Shown piece after piece: positions 27,058-35,464 of a DNA stretch of 64,000 nt. Each line of letters starts with the position of its first letter. Within the stretch, counting starts at the first letter, position 1. A program made the position numbers and the translations under genes. Below the pieces are notes generated by a model, which had not been told where the DNA came from, made no database searches, and saw only the letters and a list, made by a program, of their open reading frames with translations. Where the stretch lies: contig PIVK01000007.1 in the NCBI GenBank assembly GCA_003354135.1, positions 1 through 64,000 on the forward strand, written 5' to 3'. This stretch comes from Rhodospirillales bacterium (GTDB lineage: Bacteria; Pseudomonadota; Alphaproteobacteria; Rhodospirillales; GLO-3).

Positions 27058-27438
27058 CGTACCTTTCAGCGCATCGCCCCTGCGGCAACCTTGGAATTGT
27101 GCCCAATAAACGTCCTCACGACAACCTGGCCCCTGTTTTTTTCGACCGATAACGAGCCCTTAGCGACCAACGCCGCCACTCCCCCCTCCCTCGCGAGGCC
27201 GGCCCATACCCTTCCCCCAAGGATGCAAGGGACCAAGGCGCTGCAGACGGTGAAACCGCACGACAGCCCTCGGGCGCGGCCCACGGGCAACGCCGTTGTC
27301 GAACGGGGGCGGCCGGGGATTGTCCGTATCGGGTTCGCCGCTGCCGGTTGGGACCGGGACGCCGCGATGGCGGACCGGGAACGGGAAACCGGAGCGCCAC
27401 CGTTGCGGTAACGGAGCGGGCAGGGCATAAAGCGCCCG
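27058..27438. other. Gap between accessory island and hpnN
   Basis: About 380 bp without a convincing gene. Open frames cross it on both strands but have no recognisable protein or ribosome binding site. The right part is GC-rich like the lipid genes, so the island border probably lies near 27060-27150. No clear terminator or promoter was found. Confidence 0.4.
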
Positions 27439-30042
27439 ATGGAACGTCTCGGAGCAGGTTACCGCTGCCTGCTCGTCCTCTGGGTGGAGGGCGTGCGCCG
27501 CGGCGCGTGGGCCGTGAGCGTGGGGGCGGTGCTGCTGACGGCGGTTTGCGCCTATTACGTGATCGAGAACATCTCCATCAACACCAGCACCACCGACATG
27601 CTGTCGCCGGAGCTGGAATTTAGGAAGCAGTCCAAGGCCGTTTCCGCGGCCTTCCCCCAGTTTTCCAACACCATCACGGTGGTCATAGACGGTGCGACGC
27701 CGGACCTTGCCGACGATGCGGCGCTGGCGTTGGCCGAGGCCCTGCGCAAAAAACCCGGCTTGTTCGGAGAGGTCTGGGACCTGGCGGGCGCCCCCTTCAT
27801 GCGCCGCAACGGGCTCTTGTACAAGGAAACGGACGAATTGGCGGATCTTGGCGACCGTCTGGCCGAGGCTCAGCCCTTCCTCGGCGTCCTGTGGAAGGAC
27901 CCCTCGATTAGGGGGTTGTTCGACATGCTGATCAAGGCGGTGGATGAGATCGTCGAGGGCGACGGCAACATTCCCATCGAGATCGGACCCGTGCTCGCCA
28001 AGATCGCCCAGGCGGCGGAAGCCCAGGCGGCGGGCGCCTTTGGGCAGGTGTCCTGGCGGCGGCTGATGGAGGGCGAGGAAACCGGGGAGACGCGGCGCGT
28101 GTTCCTGATCCAGCCGGCGATGGATTTCGGCTCTCTGTCCCTCGCGGCGGATGCTATGGAGGCTCTTCGCGAGACGGCGCGCGGGCTGGGCCTTACGCCC
28201 GAGAACGGAGTTCGGGTGCGTCTTACCGGTGCGGCTGCGCTGGCCCGGGAGGAGCTGAAGAGTGTCGAATCCGGCATGGGGCTGGCCGGGCTCCTGTCGC
28301 TGATCCTGGTCATGGGGTTGTTGATGGTGGGGCTGCGTTCGGGCCCCCTGGTCGCGGCCACCCTTGTCACCTTGGTCATGGGCCTGATTTGGACGGCGGG
28401 CTTTGCCATCCTCGCCATCGGATCGCTCAACCTGATTTCGGTTGCCTTCGCGGTGCTTTTTATCGGCCTGTCCGTCGATTTCGGTATTCATTTCGGGTTG
28501 CGCTACAAGGAAGGGGTGGACGCCCGGAAGGGCCATGCGGCGGCCCTGGGCGCCGCTGCGGAAGGAGTCGGCGGGTCCTTGACGCTCTGTGCGGTGAGCG
28601 CGGCCGTCGCCTTTTATTCCTTTCTGCCGACCGATTACCTGGGCCTGGCCGAACTGGGGCTCATCGCCGGCACCGGCATGTTCATCGCCTTTTTCGCGAA
28701 CCTTACCGTCCTGCCCGCCCTGCTGACCCTGATGCCGGTACGTCCCGGCAAGAGGAGGGAGGAGGGCGTAAACGCCATGGCGTCTTTCATTCGCCGCCGT
28801 GCCCGGATTATCGTCGGGGCCGCGGTGGTGTTGGGGGCGGTCGGTGCGGGTTTTCTGCCCCTGGCCGGGTTCGATTTCGACCCCCTCAACCTCAAGGACC
28901 CCGAGACCGAATCCGTGAGCACGCTTTTCGATCTTATCGAGGACGGTCACGGGCCCTACACCATTACCGTGTTGGCGCCGAACCTGGACGAAGCGCGGGC
29001 CCTGGCGAAACGGCTGGACGGGTTGCCGGAAGTGGACGATGCACGGACGCTGGTTGATTTCGTACCCAAGGAACAGGACGACAAGCTCGATGTTATCGGC
29101 GCCATGGGCATGTTCCTGCTGCCCTCGTTCTCGGCGGGCGATAGGAAGATGCCGCCGACGGTCGAGGAAATGGCCGCGCTCAAGAAGATCGTGCGGGGCA
29201 AGGCGTTCCGCCTAACCACGCTGGACGACGAGACCTTGGCGGGGCTGGGCCGGCGGCTCTACGATGCTTTGGAGAAGATTCCCCCCGAGGGCCTGCCCGA
29301 ATTGCAGGATCGCCTTTTGAATGCGCTGCCGGGACGGTTGTCGGCCCTTAAGATGTCGCTCGAGGCGGGGCAGGTGGGTCTGAGCGATCTGCCGGAGGGG
29401 CTCGTTGCGCGCCATGTGGCGGCCGACGGCCGGGCCAGGGTCTCCGTCCATCCGGAGGTGGACGTGACGGACCGGGCCGCGCTGACACTTTTCGTCGAGG
29501 CCGTGAGATCGGTGGCACCGCAGGCGACGGGCACTCCCGTGGTGATCATGGAAGCCGGCAACACGGTGGTGCGCGCCTTTCGTGATGCGGCGTTGATCGC
29601 GCTATGCCTTATCGCGGTGCTGCTGGCGCTGATCCTGAGGCGCCTGCGTGAGGTCCTTTTGGTCTTCGCGCCGATCCTGCTGGCCGGCCTGTTGACGGTC
29701 GCGGCGTCGGTTGTGCTTGATCTTCCCTTCAATTTCGCCAACGTGATCGTGTTGCCGCTGCTGTTCGGGCTGGGCGTGGCCGGCGGTGTCCATCTTGTGG
29801 TCCGCGAGCGCAGCGCCGAGACCATCACCGGGGTTCTGGAGACCAGCACACCCCGGGCCGTGATGTTCAGCGCCCTGACCACCATCGGGTCTTTCGGCAG
29901 CATTGCGCTGTCCAGCCATCAGGGAACGGCGAGCATGGGGCTCCTGCTGACGGTCGCCGTCACCCTTACCCTTCTCTCGACGCTGGTCGTGCTGCCGGCG
30001 CTGATGGCGCTGGTGAGCCCCGGGAAGGAAACGGTGTCATGA
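27439..30042 (+). CDS. hpnN: HpnN, hopanoid transporter of the RND/MMPL family
   Basis: The 867-residue protein has an N-terminal helix and the HpnN hallmark SINTSTTDMLSPELEFR. Two blocks of clustered transmembrane helices follow (about 270-430 and 715-860), each preceded by a large periplasmic domain, giving the duplicated RND layout. In Rhodopseudomonas HpnN moves hopanoids from inner to outer membrane. Its stop overlaps the next gene by four bases, coupling it to the third CDP-alcohol phosphotransferase. The ribosome binding site is weak. Confidence 0.9.
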   Translation: MERLGAGYRCLLVLWVEGVRRGAWAVSVGAVLLTAVCAYYVIENISINTSTTDMLSPELEFRKQSKAVSAAFPQFSNTITVVIDGATPDLADDAALALAEALRKKPGLFGEVWDLAGAPFMRRNGLLYKETDELADLGDRLAEAQPFLGVLWKDPSIRGLFDMLIKAVDEIVEGDGNIPIEIGPVLAKIAQAAEAQAAGAFGQVSWRRLMEGEETGETRRVFLIQPAMDFGSLSLAADAMEALRETARGLGLTPENGVRVRLTGAAALAREELKSVESGMGLAGLLSLILVMGLLMVGLRSGPLVAATLVTLVMGLIWTAGFAILAIGSLNLISVAFAVLFIGLSVDFGIHFGLRYKEGVDARKGHAAALGAAAEGVGGSLTLCAVSAAVAFYSFLPTDYLGLAELGLIAGTGMFIAFFANLTVLPALLTLMPVRPGKRREEGVNAMASFIRRRARIIVGAAVVLGAVGAGFLPLAGFDFDPLNLKDPETESVSTLFDLIEDGHGPYTITVLAPNLDEARALAKRLDGLPEVDDARTLVDFVPKEQDDKLDVIGAMGMFLLPSFSAGDRKMPPTVEEMAALKKIVRGKAFRLTTLDDETLAGLGRRLYDALEKIPPEGLPELQDRLLNALPGRLSALKMSLEAGQVGLSDLPEGLVARHVAADGRARVSVHPEVDVTDRAALTLFVEAVRSVAPQATGTPVVIMEAGNTVVRAFRDAALIALCLIAVLLALILRRLREVLLVFAPILLAGLLTVAASVVLDLPFNFANVIVLPLLFGLGVAGGVHLVVRERSAETITGVLETSTPRAVMFSALTTIGSFGSIALSSHQGTASMGLLLTVAVTLTLLSTLVVLPALMALVSPGKETVS

Positions 30043-30716
30043 GTCTGGATGGAACCCGGCTTTTCCCCGTCATCCGCCCGGTCTCCAGGCCCTTCAGCCG
30101 GCTGCTTATCCGCCTGCCGCTGTCGGCCAACCAAGTGACGGCGATGTCCCTGATTTTCGGGTTGCTGTGTAACTGGTGTTTTCTGCAAGGGGATTGGGAA
30201 CTGGGCATCGTGGGGGGGGTGTTCTTCGTGTTCTGCTACATCTTCGACAATTCCGACGGAGATGTGGCGCGGGCCAAGAACCAGTGCTCCGACTTCGGCA
30301 TGCATTTCGACACCTTCGTCGACTGGGTCGTACATGCCACCTTCTTCCCGGCGCTCGGTTACGGCTATGCGGGCGTGACGGGAGAGACCTGGTGGATCTG
30401 GCTCGGCTGGATCGGGTTCGGCGGCAGCACCATCAACTATCTGCTCGGTTTGTATATCGATTTTCGTGAAAAGAGACGCCAGGGCGCCGAAGCCCCGACC
30501 GGGCACGAGGCTCCGGGGGAAGCGAAGAAGCCGGAAGCCTGGCACGAATGGGCGGTCTATGTCTTTCGCGAACTGACAAGGGCCGACTTCTGCTTCATCG
30601 TTCTCGCCCTAGCGGTGTTCGATGTCGCCTGGGTCCTGATTCCGGCCGGGGCCATCGGCTCGCAGGTCTATTGGATGGGCCAGTTTGTCAAGGGCGCCAA
30701 CGAGTATCATGTCTGA
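30039..30716 (+). CDS. CDP-alcohol phosphatidyltransferase family protein (third copy)
   Basis: A membrane protein of 225 residues with a complete family motif: NSDGDVARAKNQCSDFG, then MHFDTFVDW. A charged, soluble linker (KRRQGAEAPTGHEAPGEAKK) sits between helices in the second half. It lies between hpnN and the HpnL-like gene with overlaps on one or both sides, so it is expected to act on the same lipid pathway. The alcohol acceptor is unknown. Comparison with the first copy could tell whether one makes a phosphonolipid and the other a normal phospholipid. Confidence 0.88.
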   Translation: MSLDGTRLFPVIRPVSRPFSRLLIRLPLSANQVTAMSLIFGLLCNWCFLQGDWELGIVGGVFFVFCYIFDNSDGDVARAKNQCSDFGMHFDTFVDWVVHATFFPALGYGYAGVTGETWWIWLGWIGFGGSTINYLLGLYIDFREKRRQGAEAPTGHEAPGEAKKPEAWHEWAVYVFRELTRADFCFIVLALAVFDVAWVLIPAGAIGSQVYWMGQFVKGANEYHV

Positions 30717-30729
30717 GGCCGGGGGAACC

Positions 30730-31752
30730 ATGCGGCTGATCAAGATCCTCTACTGGCTCCTGGGCCTCGGTCTTCTGGTTGTCGTCGTCTCCCAGGTGAA
30801 TCCGAGCGATGTCTGGGCCGAGGCGAGCGGCATCGGCTGGGGCATGGCGGTGGTTCTCGGCCTCTACTTTTCAGCCTTCCTGATCGATTCGTTTACTTGG
30901 TTGATGGCGATGGAGGGGGTGCCGCCGAGCGCCCGATGGCTTTACCGGTGCTTTAAGGTGCGCATGGTGGGAGAGGTCTTCAACAACGTCATCCCTGCCG
31001 CCGGAATCGGGGGTGAACCCCTCAAAGCGGATTTGGTGAAGAAACACTATGGGGTCGGATACCGCGAGGGGATTGCGTCGCTGATCCTAGCCAAGACCAT
31101 CAACACGGTTTCCATGGTCGCCTTCCTTGCCATCGGATTCGTCCTCATTTGGGGATCGGACGATCTGGACATGAACTACAAGCTGGCCGGCGGGGCGGGG
31201 CTTCTGGTTTTCGTTGTCGGGACCGTTCTCTTCTATGCCATCCAGCGCTGGAAGATGACCACGCTCGCCGGAACTTGGCTGGCGCGCTTCCGCTTCGCCC
31301 GGCGCCTCGAAGGCGGTCTGCATCATATCCACGACATGGATGAACGCCTGATGCGCTTCTATACCGCACATCGGGCGCGGTTCGCGGGGGCCCTGTTTCT
31401 GGCCTGGATCAACTGGGTGCTGGGGGCGGTGGAGATCTATTTCGTCCTCGCCTTCCTGGGGCATCCGGTATCCATGGCCGAGGCCTGGATTATCGAGGCT
31501 GCTGCGCAACTGGTGCGCAACGCGCTGTTTTTCATCCCCCTGAGCCTCGGGGCTCAGGAAGGCGCCTTTCTCGTCGTCTGTGCGGCCATCACGGGTTCGC
31601 CGACCCTGGGGCTCGCCGTGGCGGTGGTCCGGCGCATGCGCGAGGTGTTGTGGCTTCTCTGGGGCGCTACGCTGGGCGGCATCTATGCACTGCGCTCGGG
31701 GCTGGGGGCCCCGGATGCCGATACCAATGCCGACGGGGGACCTATTCCTTGA
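30730..31752 (+). CDS. hpnL: HpnL-like membrane protein (UPF0104/LPG synthase transmembrane fold)
   Basis: About 340 residues with some eight hydrophobic helices. The family's conserved stretch is visible: VGEVFNNVIPAAGIGGEPLKADLVKKHYG near 80-110, and AAQLVRNALFFIPLSLGAQEGAF near 255. HpnL occurs in hopanoid clusters; the wider family includes flippase-like and lysyl-phosphatidylglycerol synthase membrane domains. Start 30730 (MRLIKIL) has GGGGGA upstream; an ATG at 30709 overlapping the previous gene is possible. The end overlaps the convergent MlaC-like gene by 11 bases. Confidence 0.82.
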   Translation: MRLIKILYWLLGLGLLVVVVSQVNPSDVWAEASGIGWGMAVVLGLYFSAFLIDSFTWLMAMEGVPPSARWLYRCFKVRMVGEVFNNVIPAAGIGGEPLKADLVKKHYGVGYREGIASLILAKTINTVSMVAFLAIGFVLIWGSDDLDMNYKLAGGAGLLVFVVGTVLFYAIQRWKMTTLAGTWLARFRFARRLEGGLHHIHDMDERLMRFYTAHRARFAGALFLAWINWVLGAVEIYFVLAFLGHPVSMAEAWIIEAAAQLVRNALFFIPLSLGAQEGAFLVVCAAITGSPTLGLAVAVVRRMREVLWLLWGATLGGIYALRSGLGAPDADTNADGGPIP

Positions 31753-32362
31753 GCAGGCTGTCGGTCTTGGCGTCCAGGACGGCGATCAGGCCGGAGATGC
31801 CTTTCGTCTTCAGGATGCGCCGGTACTCGGAGCGGCGGGTCGCCAACTGGCTGACATCGTCGTCAAGCAGGATGTCGGCGATGCGCCATCCATCCGGCGC
31901 CTCACTGAGGACGTAGGTCAGTCTGACCGCATCCTCCGCCGGGTGGTTGATCCGGGTCTTGACGAGCAGTGTGCTCTGTGGGCCGGGACGTTCGCCCAGG
32001 GTTTCGAAGGTTTCGCCCGAATGACCGCTGAACTGGGAGGCGTAGGTGCCGATGCTCATGCGCCGAAATACGGCAAGTAGGGCTCGATGTTCGCTCTCTT
32101 CGGCCTTGTACCAGTAGCCACCGGCGGCGACTTGGATCATCAGTTCCAGATCGAAGCAGTCATCAATATCTGGGGCGAGACGTTGAAAACGGCCTTGCGC
32201 GCCCAGGGAGTCGGCGGCCTTCATGACCTCCATGAGGCCGGCGTGGAAACGCGCGACCGCGGCCTGCGGCGTATCGGCGCAGGATCCGGCCTGGACCGGA
32301 GACGGGGCCAAAGACGGGGCCAGAAGCAGGATGGCGAGAATCAGGGTCGAAAGACGATGTAT
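31742..32362 (-). CDS. MlaC/HpnM-like periplasmic lipid-binding protein, apparent ATA start
   Basis: The mature part (SCADTPQAAVARFHAGLMEVM... to TDSLLKE, about 180 residues) matches the Ttg2D/MlaC fold, which carries a lipid through the periplasm; HpnM is the hopanoid-associated version. ITYASQFSGHSGETF- and TRRSEYRRIL-type stretches are shared with the gene just upstream. The first codon at six bases from a perfect AGGAGG is ATA (32362-32360). It opens a good signal peptide (HRLSTLILAILLLAPSLAPS), and no ATG or GTG exists in this stretch. A TTG at 32311 would start inside the signal peptide. The Shine-Dalgarno overlaps the stop of the upstream paralogue. Confidence 0.82.
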   Translation of the reverse strand: MHRLSTLILAILLLAPSLAPSPVQAGSCADTPQAAVARFHAGLMEVMKAADSLGAQGRFQRLAPDIDDCFDLELMIQVAAGGYWYKAEESEHRALLAVFRRMSIGTYASQFSGHSGETFETLGERPGPQSTLLVKTRINHPAEDAVRLTYVLSEAPDGWRIADILLDDDVSQLATRRSEYRRILKTKGISGLIAVLDAKTDSLLKE

Positions 32363-32372
32363 GGTTGGCCTC

Positions 32373-32996
32373 CTATTTCTTTTCGTCTGCGAGCAGGCTG
32401 TCCGCCTTACGGTTGAGCGCGTTCGTCAGACCCTCGATGCCGCTGCGCACCAGGATACGACGGTATTCCGAGCGCCGGACGTTGATTTCGCTGATTCCTT
32501 TGTCGACGATAACGTCGATGATCCGCCAGCCGATCTTGAACTCCTTCGTGATGTAAGCGATATCGACCGGAGAATCATCGATCCTGTTGAGTTGGGTCTC
32601 CACCAGAATTGTGTTCTGCGGACCATTGCGCTTGTGGGTGATCTCGAAGGTCTCGCCCGAATAGCCGTCAAAAAGGGTCGCCAGCGTGCTGATGCTCATG
32701 CGCCGGAAAGCCGCGATCAGGCGTTCCCTTTCCTCTCTTTTGGCGTCCTCCCACATGTCTCCGAGGATGATTTGCACCATGACCGAAAGGTGGAAGCTCT
32801 CGTCGATGCGTGGGGCCAGGGTCTCGAACCGCTTCTGAACCAAAAGACCGTCCGCCTGTTGCATGGTCTCGATCAATGCGGCCTGGAAGCTCCTGACAAC
32901 GGGGTCTGGGCCCTGGGACCCGGCGGTTGCCGGTGCCGCCGGAAAAAGAACAACGGCGATCGCAAGAAATTTGAACGCTCGAAACGTCTTCGACAT
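32373..32996 (-). CDS. MlaC/HpnM-like periplasmic lipid-binding protein
   Basis: The 207 residues begin with a signal peptide (AFKFLAIAVVLFPAAPATAG), then a Ttg2D/MlaC domain with RRMSISTLATLFDGYSGETF and NVRRSEYRRILVRSGIEGL. It is a clear tandem paralogue of the next gene downstream (shared RRMSI, GETFE, RRSEYRRIL). The family receives lipid from the MlaA outer-membrane complex or gives lipid to it. Start 32996 has GGTGGATGG upstream. mlaA lies divergently 312 bp away, giving a lipid-transport set next to hpnN and hpnL. Confidence 0.87.
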   Translation of the reverse strand: MSKTFRAFKFLAIAVVLFPAAPATAGSQGPDPVVRSFQAALIETMQQADGLLVQKRFETLAPRIDESFHLSVMVQIILGDMWEDAKREERERLIAAFRRMSISTLATLFDGYSGETFEITHKRNGPQNTILVETQLNRIDDSPVDIAYITKEFKIGWRIIDVIVDKGISEINVRRSEYRRILVRSGIEGLTNALNRKADSLLADEKK

Positions 32997-33308
32997 GTTC
33001 CATCCACCGGATTCGGCCCGATTCCGCCGATATATTTTGGCAGAGTATGTTGATCGGCGAGTGTAACGCAACCCATCTCCCATGCGTGGCCGTAACCAAA
33101 AATATGATGTCTTTCAATCGTCACGGAAATACGATGTCTTTTTAATGGCACCGGGATCTGAAAAAAAACGCCGTGTTGCAGGTTGCAGGAGGGGGCAACA
33201 TCGCGTACAAAGTTTCGTGGTTAATTATTCGTTTAGATTCTAAATCCGCCTAATTTTACGGCCTTTGGAAGTGCGGCGGGTGAGCGATACTCAGGTGGGG
33301 CACGTACC
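32997..33308. other. Divergent control region between MlaC-like and mlaA genes
   Basis: About 310 bp with AT-rich parts (33215-33255) suitable for promoters in both directions. I could not assign convincing -35/-10 pairs. Two similar phrases (AAATATGATGTCTTT near 33100 and AATACGATGTCTTTT near 33127) form a degenerate direct repeat that could be a regulator site. Confidence 0.35.
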
Positions 33309-34178
33309 GTGATTGGTCTCGGACGAGGTTTTATACTAGCGGTCCCGGTTCTCGGATTGGCCGTCCTGGCGCCGCCCGCAGGGGCGGCTTCGGATCGGGG
33401 CGAAACGGGGTACGTCGACGAAGCGGAATATGTCGTCAGTATCCGACTCGCGATGGGCGAAGAGGGAAGAATCGAGGACGGCAACGACCCGCTTGAGCCC
33501 TTGAATCGCGCGGTCTTCAATTTAAACGAAGTCTTTCAGACGTGGTTTCTGCGTCCCTTCAGCGAATTTTATGAAGCCTTCGTGCCGCCGCCGGTACGGG
33601 AAGGCGTGGGCAACATGATCGACAATGTGGCTACGCCGGTCATCCTTGCCAATGATCTTTTGCAGGGCGAAGGGGAGCGTGCCGTCATCACCGTGCAGCG
33701 CTTCGTCATCAACACGACGTACGGCATCGGCGGTTTTGTCGACCGGGCCACCGAAATGGGCATCGAAGGGCATGACGAAGACTTCGGCCAGACATTGGCT
33801 GTTTGGGGCGTGGGCGAGGGGTTCTATCTTGTCCTGCCGCTTTTTGGCCCTTCCAATCCGCGTGACGCCGTTGGGGACCTGCTGGTCGACGGCTACTTTG
33901 ACCCCTTGGGCAGGTGGCTTGTCAATTCGAACCGCGATGCTGTCAGGTGGTCCCGCGCGGGCGTCGGAGCGCTTGACGAATACGGCGGCGTCATGGATGA
34001 ATTGGCGCAAATCCAGAAGACATCCATCGACTACTACGCCGCGATCCGCAGCATGTACCGCCAGAAGCGGGCTGCGGAGATTGGCAACGGTGAAGACATC
34101 GATCTTCCGCCGATCCCGGACCTCAGCTATGAGATCGAGAGTTTGGCACCCGATTCCCTGGCGATCGGTCCCGATTGA
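33309..34178 (+). CDS. mlaA: MlaA/VacJ-like protein without lipobox
   Basis: The 289 residues start at GTG 33309 behind AGGTGGGG. A signal sequence ends in APPAGAA with no cysteine, so the usual lipoprotein anchor is missing. The core is clearly MlaA: DPLEPLNRAVFNLNEVFQ, then RFVINTTYGIGGFVDRATEMG, and FGQTLAVWGVGEGFYLVLPL. MlaA in enteric bacteria removes mislocated phospholipid from the outer leaflet. With the two MlaC-like genes opposite and hpnN nearby, transport of hopanoid or phosphonolipid is possible. A strong terminator follows. Confidence 0.9.
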   Translation: MIGLGRGFILAVPVLGLAVLAPPAGAASDRGETGYVDEAEYVVSIRLAMGEEGRIEDGNDPLEPLNRAVFNLNEVFQTWFLRPFSEFYEAFVPPPVREGVGNMIDNVATPVILANDLLQGEGERAVITVQRFVINTTYGIGGFVDRATEMGIEGHDEDFGQTLAVWGVGEGFYLVLPLFGPSNPRDAVGDLLVDGYFDPLGRWLVNSNRDAVRWSRAGVGALDEYGGVMDELAQIQKTSIDYYAAIRSMYRQKRAAEIGNGEDIDLPPIPDLSYEIESLAPDSLAIGPD

Positions 34179-34201
34179 CGGGACACCACTTTTAAACATT
34201 C

Positions 34202-34231
34202 GGCGGCCGTGGTTTCCACGGCCGCTTTCCT
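34202..34231 (+). terminator. Intrinsic terminator after mlaA
   Basis: GCGGCCGTGG and CCACGGCCGC form a perfect 10-bp stem over a TTT loop, followed by a T-rich run. It lies 25 bases after the mlaA stop. Confidence 0.8.
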
Positions 34232-34392
34232 TTGGACATATGGGGGCGGACGCCACAAGACCCTTGACTTAGCTCGGGTATTGTGGCAAGTATTTCTTGA
34301 TCGTCGGTGCCCAATCGGGGCTGGCGGCAGAGGAGTCCGGCTAAGGGCGGACGATTTGGCATATTGCTTCGATCCAAGGAGGATATGGCCCC

Positions 34393-34434
34393 ATGCGTGA
34401 TCGTATGTGTGACCGGTATTTCCGTCCCGATTAG
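34393..34434 (+). CDS. Possible 13-residue leader peptide upstream of rpoH
   Basis: AGGAGG (34377-34382) stands ten bases before ATG 34393, which opens MRDRMCDRYFRPD and a stop. The peptide is rich in arginine and aspartate. A stem-loop follows at 34452-34471, and rpoH begins at 34542. The arrangement recalls a translated leader with an attenuator, but no such control of rpoH is known to me. It may be a chance match; another ATG four bases after the AGGAGG lies in another frame. Confidence 0.35.
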   Translation: MRDRMCDRYFRPD

Positions 34435-34451
34435 CGTCAAATCTCATGTGG

Positions 34452-34477
34452 ACCGCCCGTTGTTGGGCGGTGTCTTT
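34452..34477 (+). promoter_or_regulatory. Stem-loop in the rpoH leader
   Basis: ACCGCCC/GGGCGGT pairs perfectly over a six-base loop (34452-34471), followed by GTCTTT. The T run is too poor for a sure terminator. It could be an attenuator or an RNA control element in front of rpoH. Confidence 0.4.
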
Positions 34478-34541
34478 GGCTGCCGGGGCTTGCGTTTCCT
34501 GCGCCTCGGCCGGCGTCGTAAACTTGGGAAAGAGACAACCG

Positions 34542-35426
34542 ATGACAACCATGAATTTACCTGCGCCTCTGGTTGAGGACGGCCTGACGTTCTATTTCCG
34601 GGAGATCTGGAAGTTTCCGGTCCTGACAGTCGACGAAGAGTACATGCTGGCGCAGCGTTGGCGCGAGCACGGCGACGTCGAGGCTGCCCACAAACTGGTG
34701 ACCAGCCATTTGCGTCTGGTGGCCAAGATTGCCACGAAGTACCGCGGCTACGGTCTTCCCGTGTCGGACCTGATGGCCGAGGGGAACATCGGCCTGATGA
34801 AGGCGGTGAAGAAGTTCGAGCCCGAGCGGGGCTTCCGGCTGGCGACCTATGCCATGTGGTGGATCAGGGCGGCGATCACCGAATACGTGCTCCGGTCCTG
34901 GTCCATGGTCAAGGTGGGCACCGTGGCCGCCCAGAAGAAACTCTTCTTCAGCCTGCGTAAGTTGAAGCGGCGCCTCGAAATTACCCATGACGGCGAGTTG
35001 GAGGCCACAGAGGTCCGGCGCCTGGCCCGGGCGGTGGATGTTTCGGAGCGGGATGTCGTCGATATGAACAGACGCCTGTCGGCGTGCGACGTTTCGCTGA
35101 ACGCACCTGTTTCCCGGGGAGACGGCGACAGCGGCCTGCAATTCCAGGACACCATTGCGGACGAAGCGCCATCGCCCGAGGTGATCACGGCGGACGGCCA
35201 AGAAATGGATCAGAGACGCCGTCTTCTTTCCCGCGCCGTTGAATGCCTGAGAGAGAGGGACCGGGAGATCTTTGTTGAGCGCTATTTGAGCGATGATCCG
35301 CCGACGCTAGAGGAACTGGGACGGCGTTACGGTATCTCGCGCGAGAGGGTACGCCAACTTGAGAGCCGTGCCTTTAAGCTGGTGCAGCAGGCCGTCGTTG
35401 AGGCCGCAGAGGCTCAGCCGGCCTGA
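34542..35426 (+). CDS. rpoH: RNA polymerase sigma factor RpoH (sigma-32)
   Basis: The 294 residues contain sigma region 2 (SHLRLVAKIATKYRGYGLPVSD, EGNIGLMKAVKKFEPERGFRL, YAMWWIRAAITEYVLRSW). The RpoH box follows (QKKLFFSLRKLKRRL, region C of heat-shock sigma factors), then region 4 with ISRERVRQLESRAFK. It directs transcription of heat-shock genes. Start 34542 is preceded by GGGAAAGAG. It has its own long leader (about 310 bp from the mlaA terminator), in which a short peptide and a stem-loop can be seen. Confidence 0.95.
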   Translation: MTTMNLPAPLVEDGLTFYFREIWKFPVLTVDEEYMLAQRWREHGDVEAAHKLVTSHLRLVAKIATKYRGYGLPVSDLMAEGNIGLMKAVKKFEPERGFRLATYAMWWIRAAITEYVLRSWSMVKVGTVAAQKKLFFSLRKLKRRLEITHDGELEATEVRRLARAVDVSERDVVDMNRRLSACDVSLNAPVSRGDGDSGLQFQDTIADEAPSPEVITADGQEMDQRRRLLSRAVECLRERDREIFVERYLSDDPPTLEELGRRYGISRERVRQLESRAFKLVQQAVVEAAEAQPA

Positions 35427-35464
35427 TTTCAGCCTCCGGCTTGGCGTTAACCGATGCCAAAGCA

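Noticed and set aside
27066-27428. 120-codon minus-strand frame before hpnN
   Set aside because: Composition is shadow-like and no start signal is seen.
27160-28950. 596-codon minus-strand open frame
   Set aside because: Antisense of hpnN; the protein is a Gln/Arg/His-rich shadow without domains.
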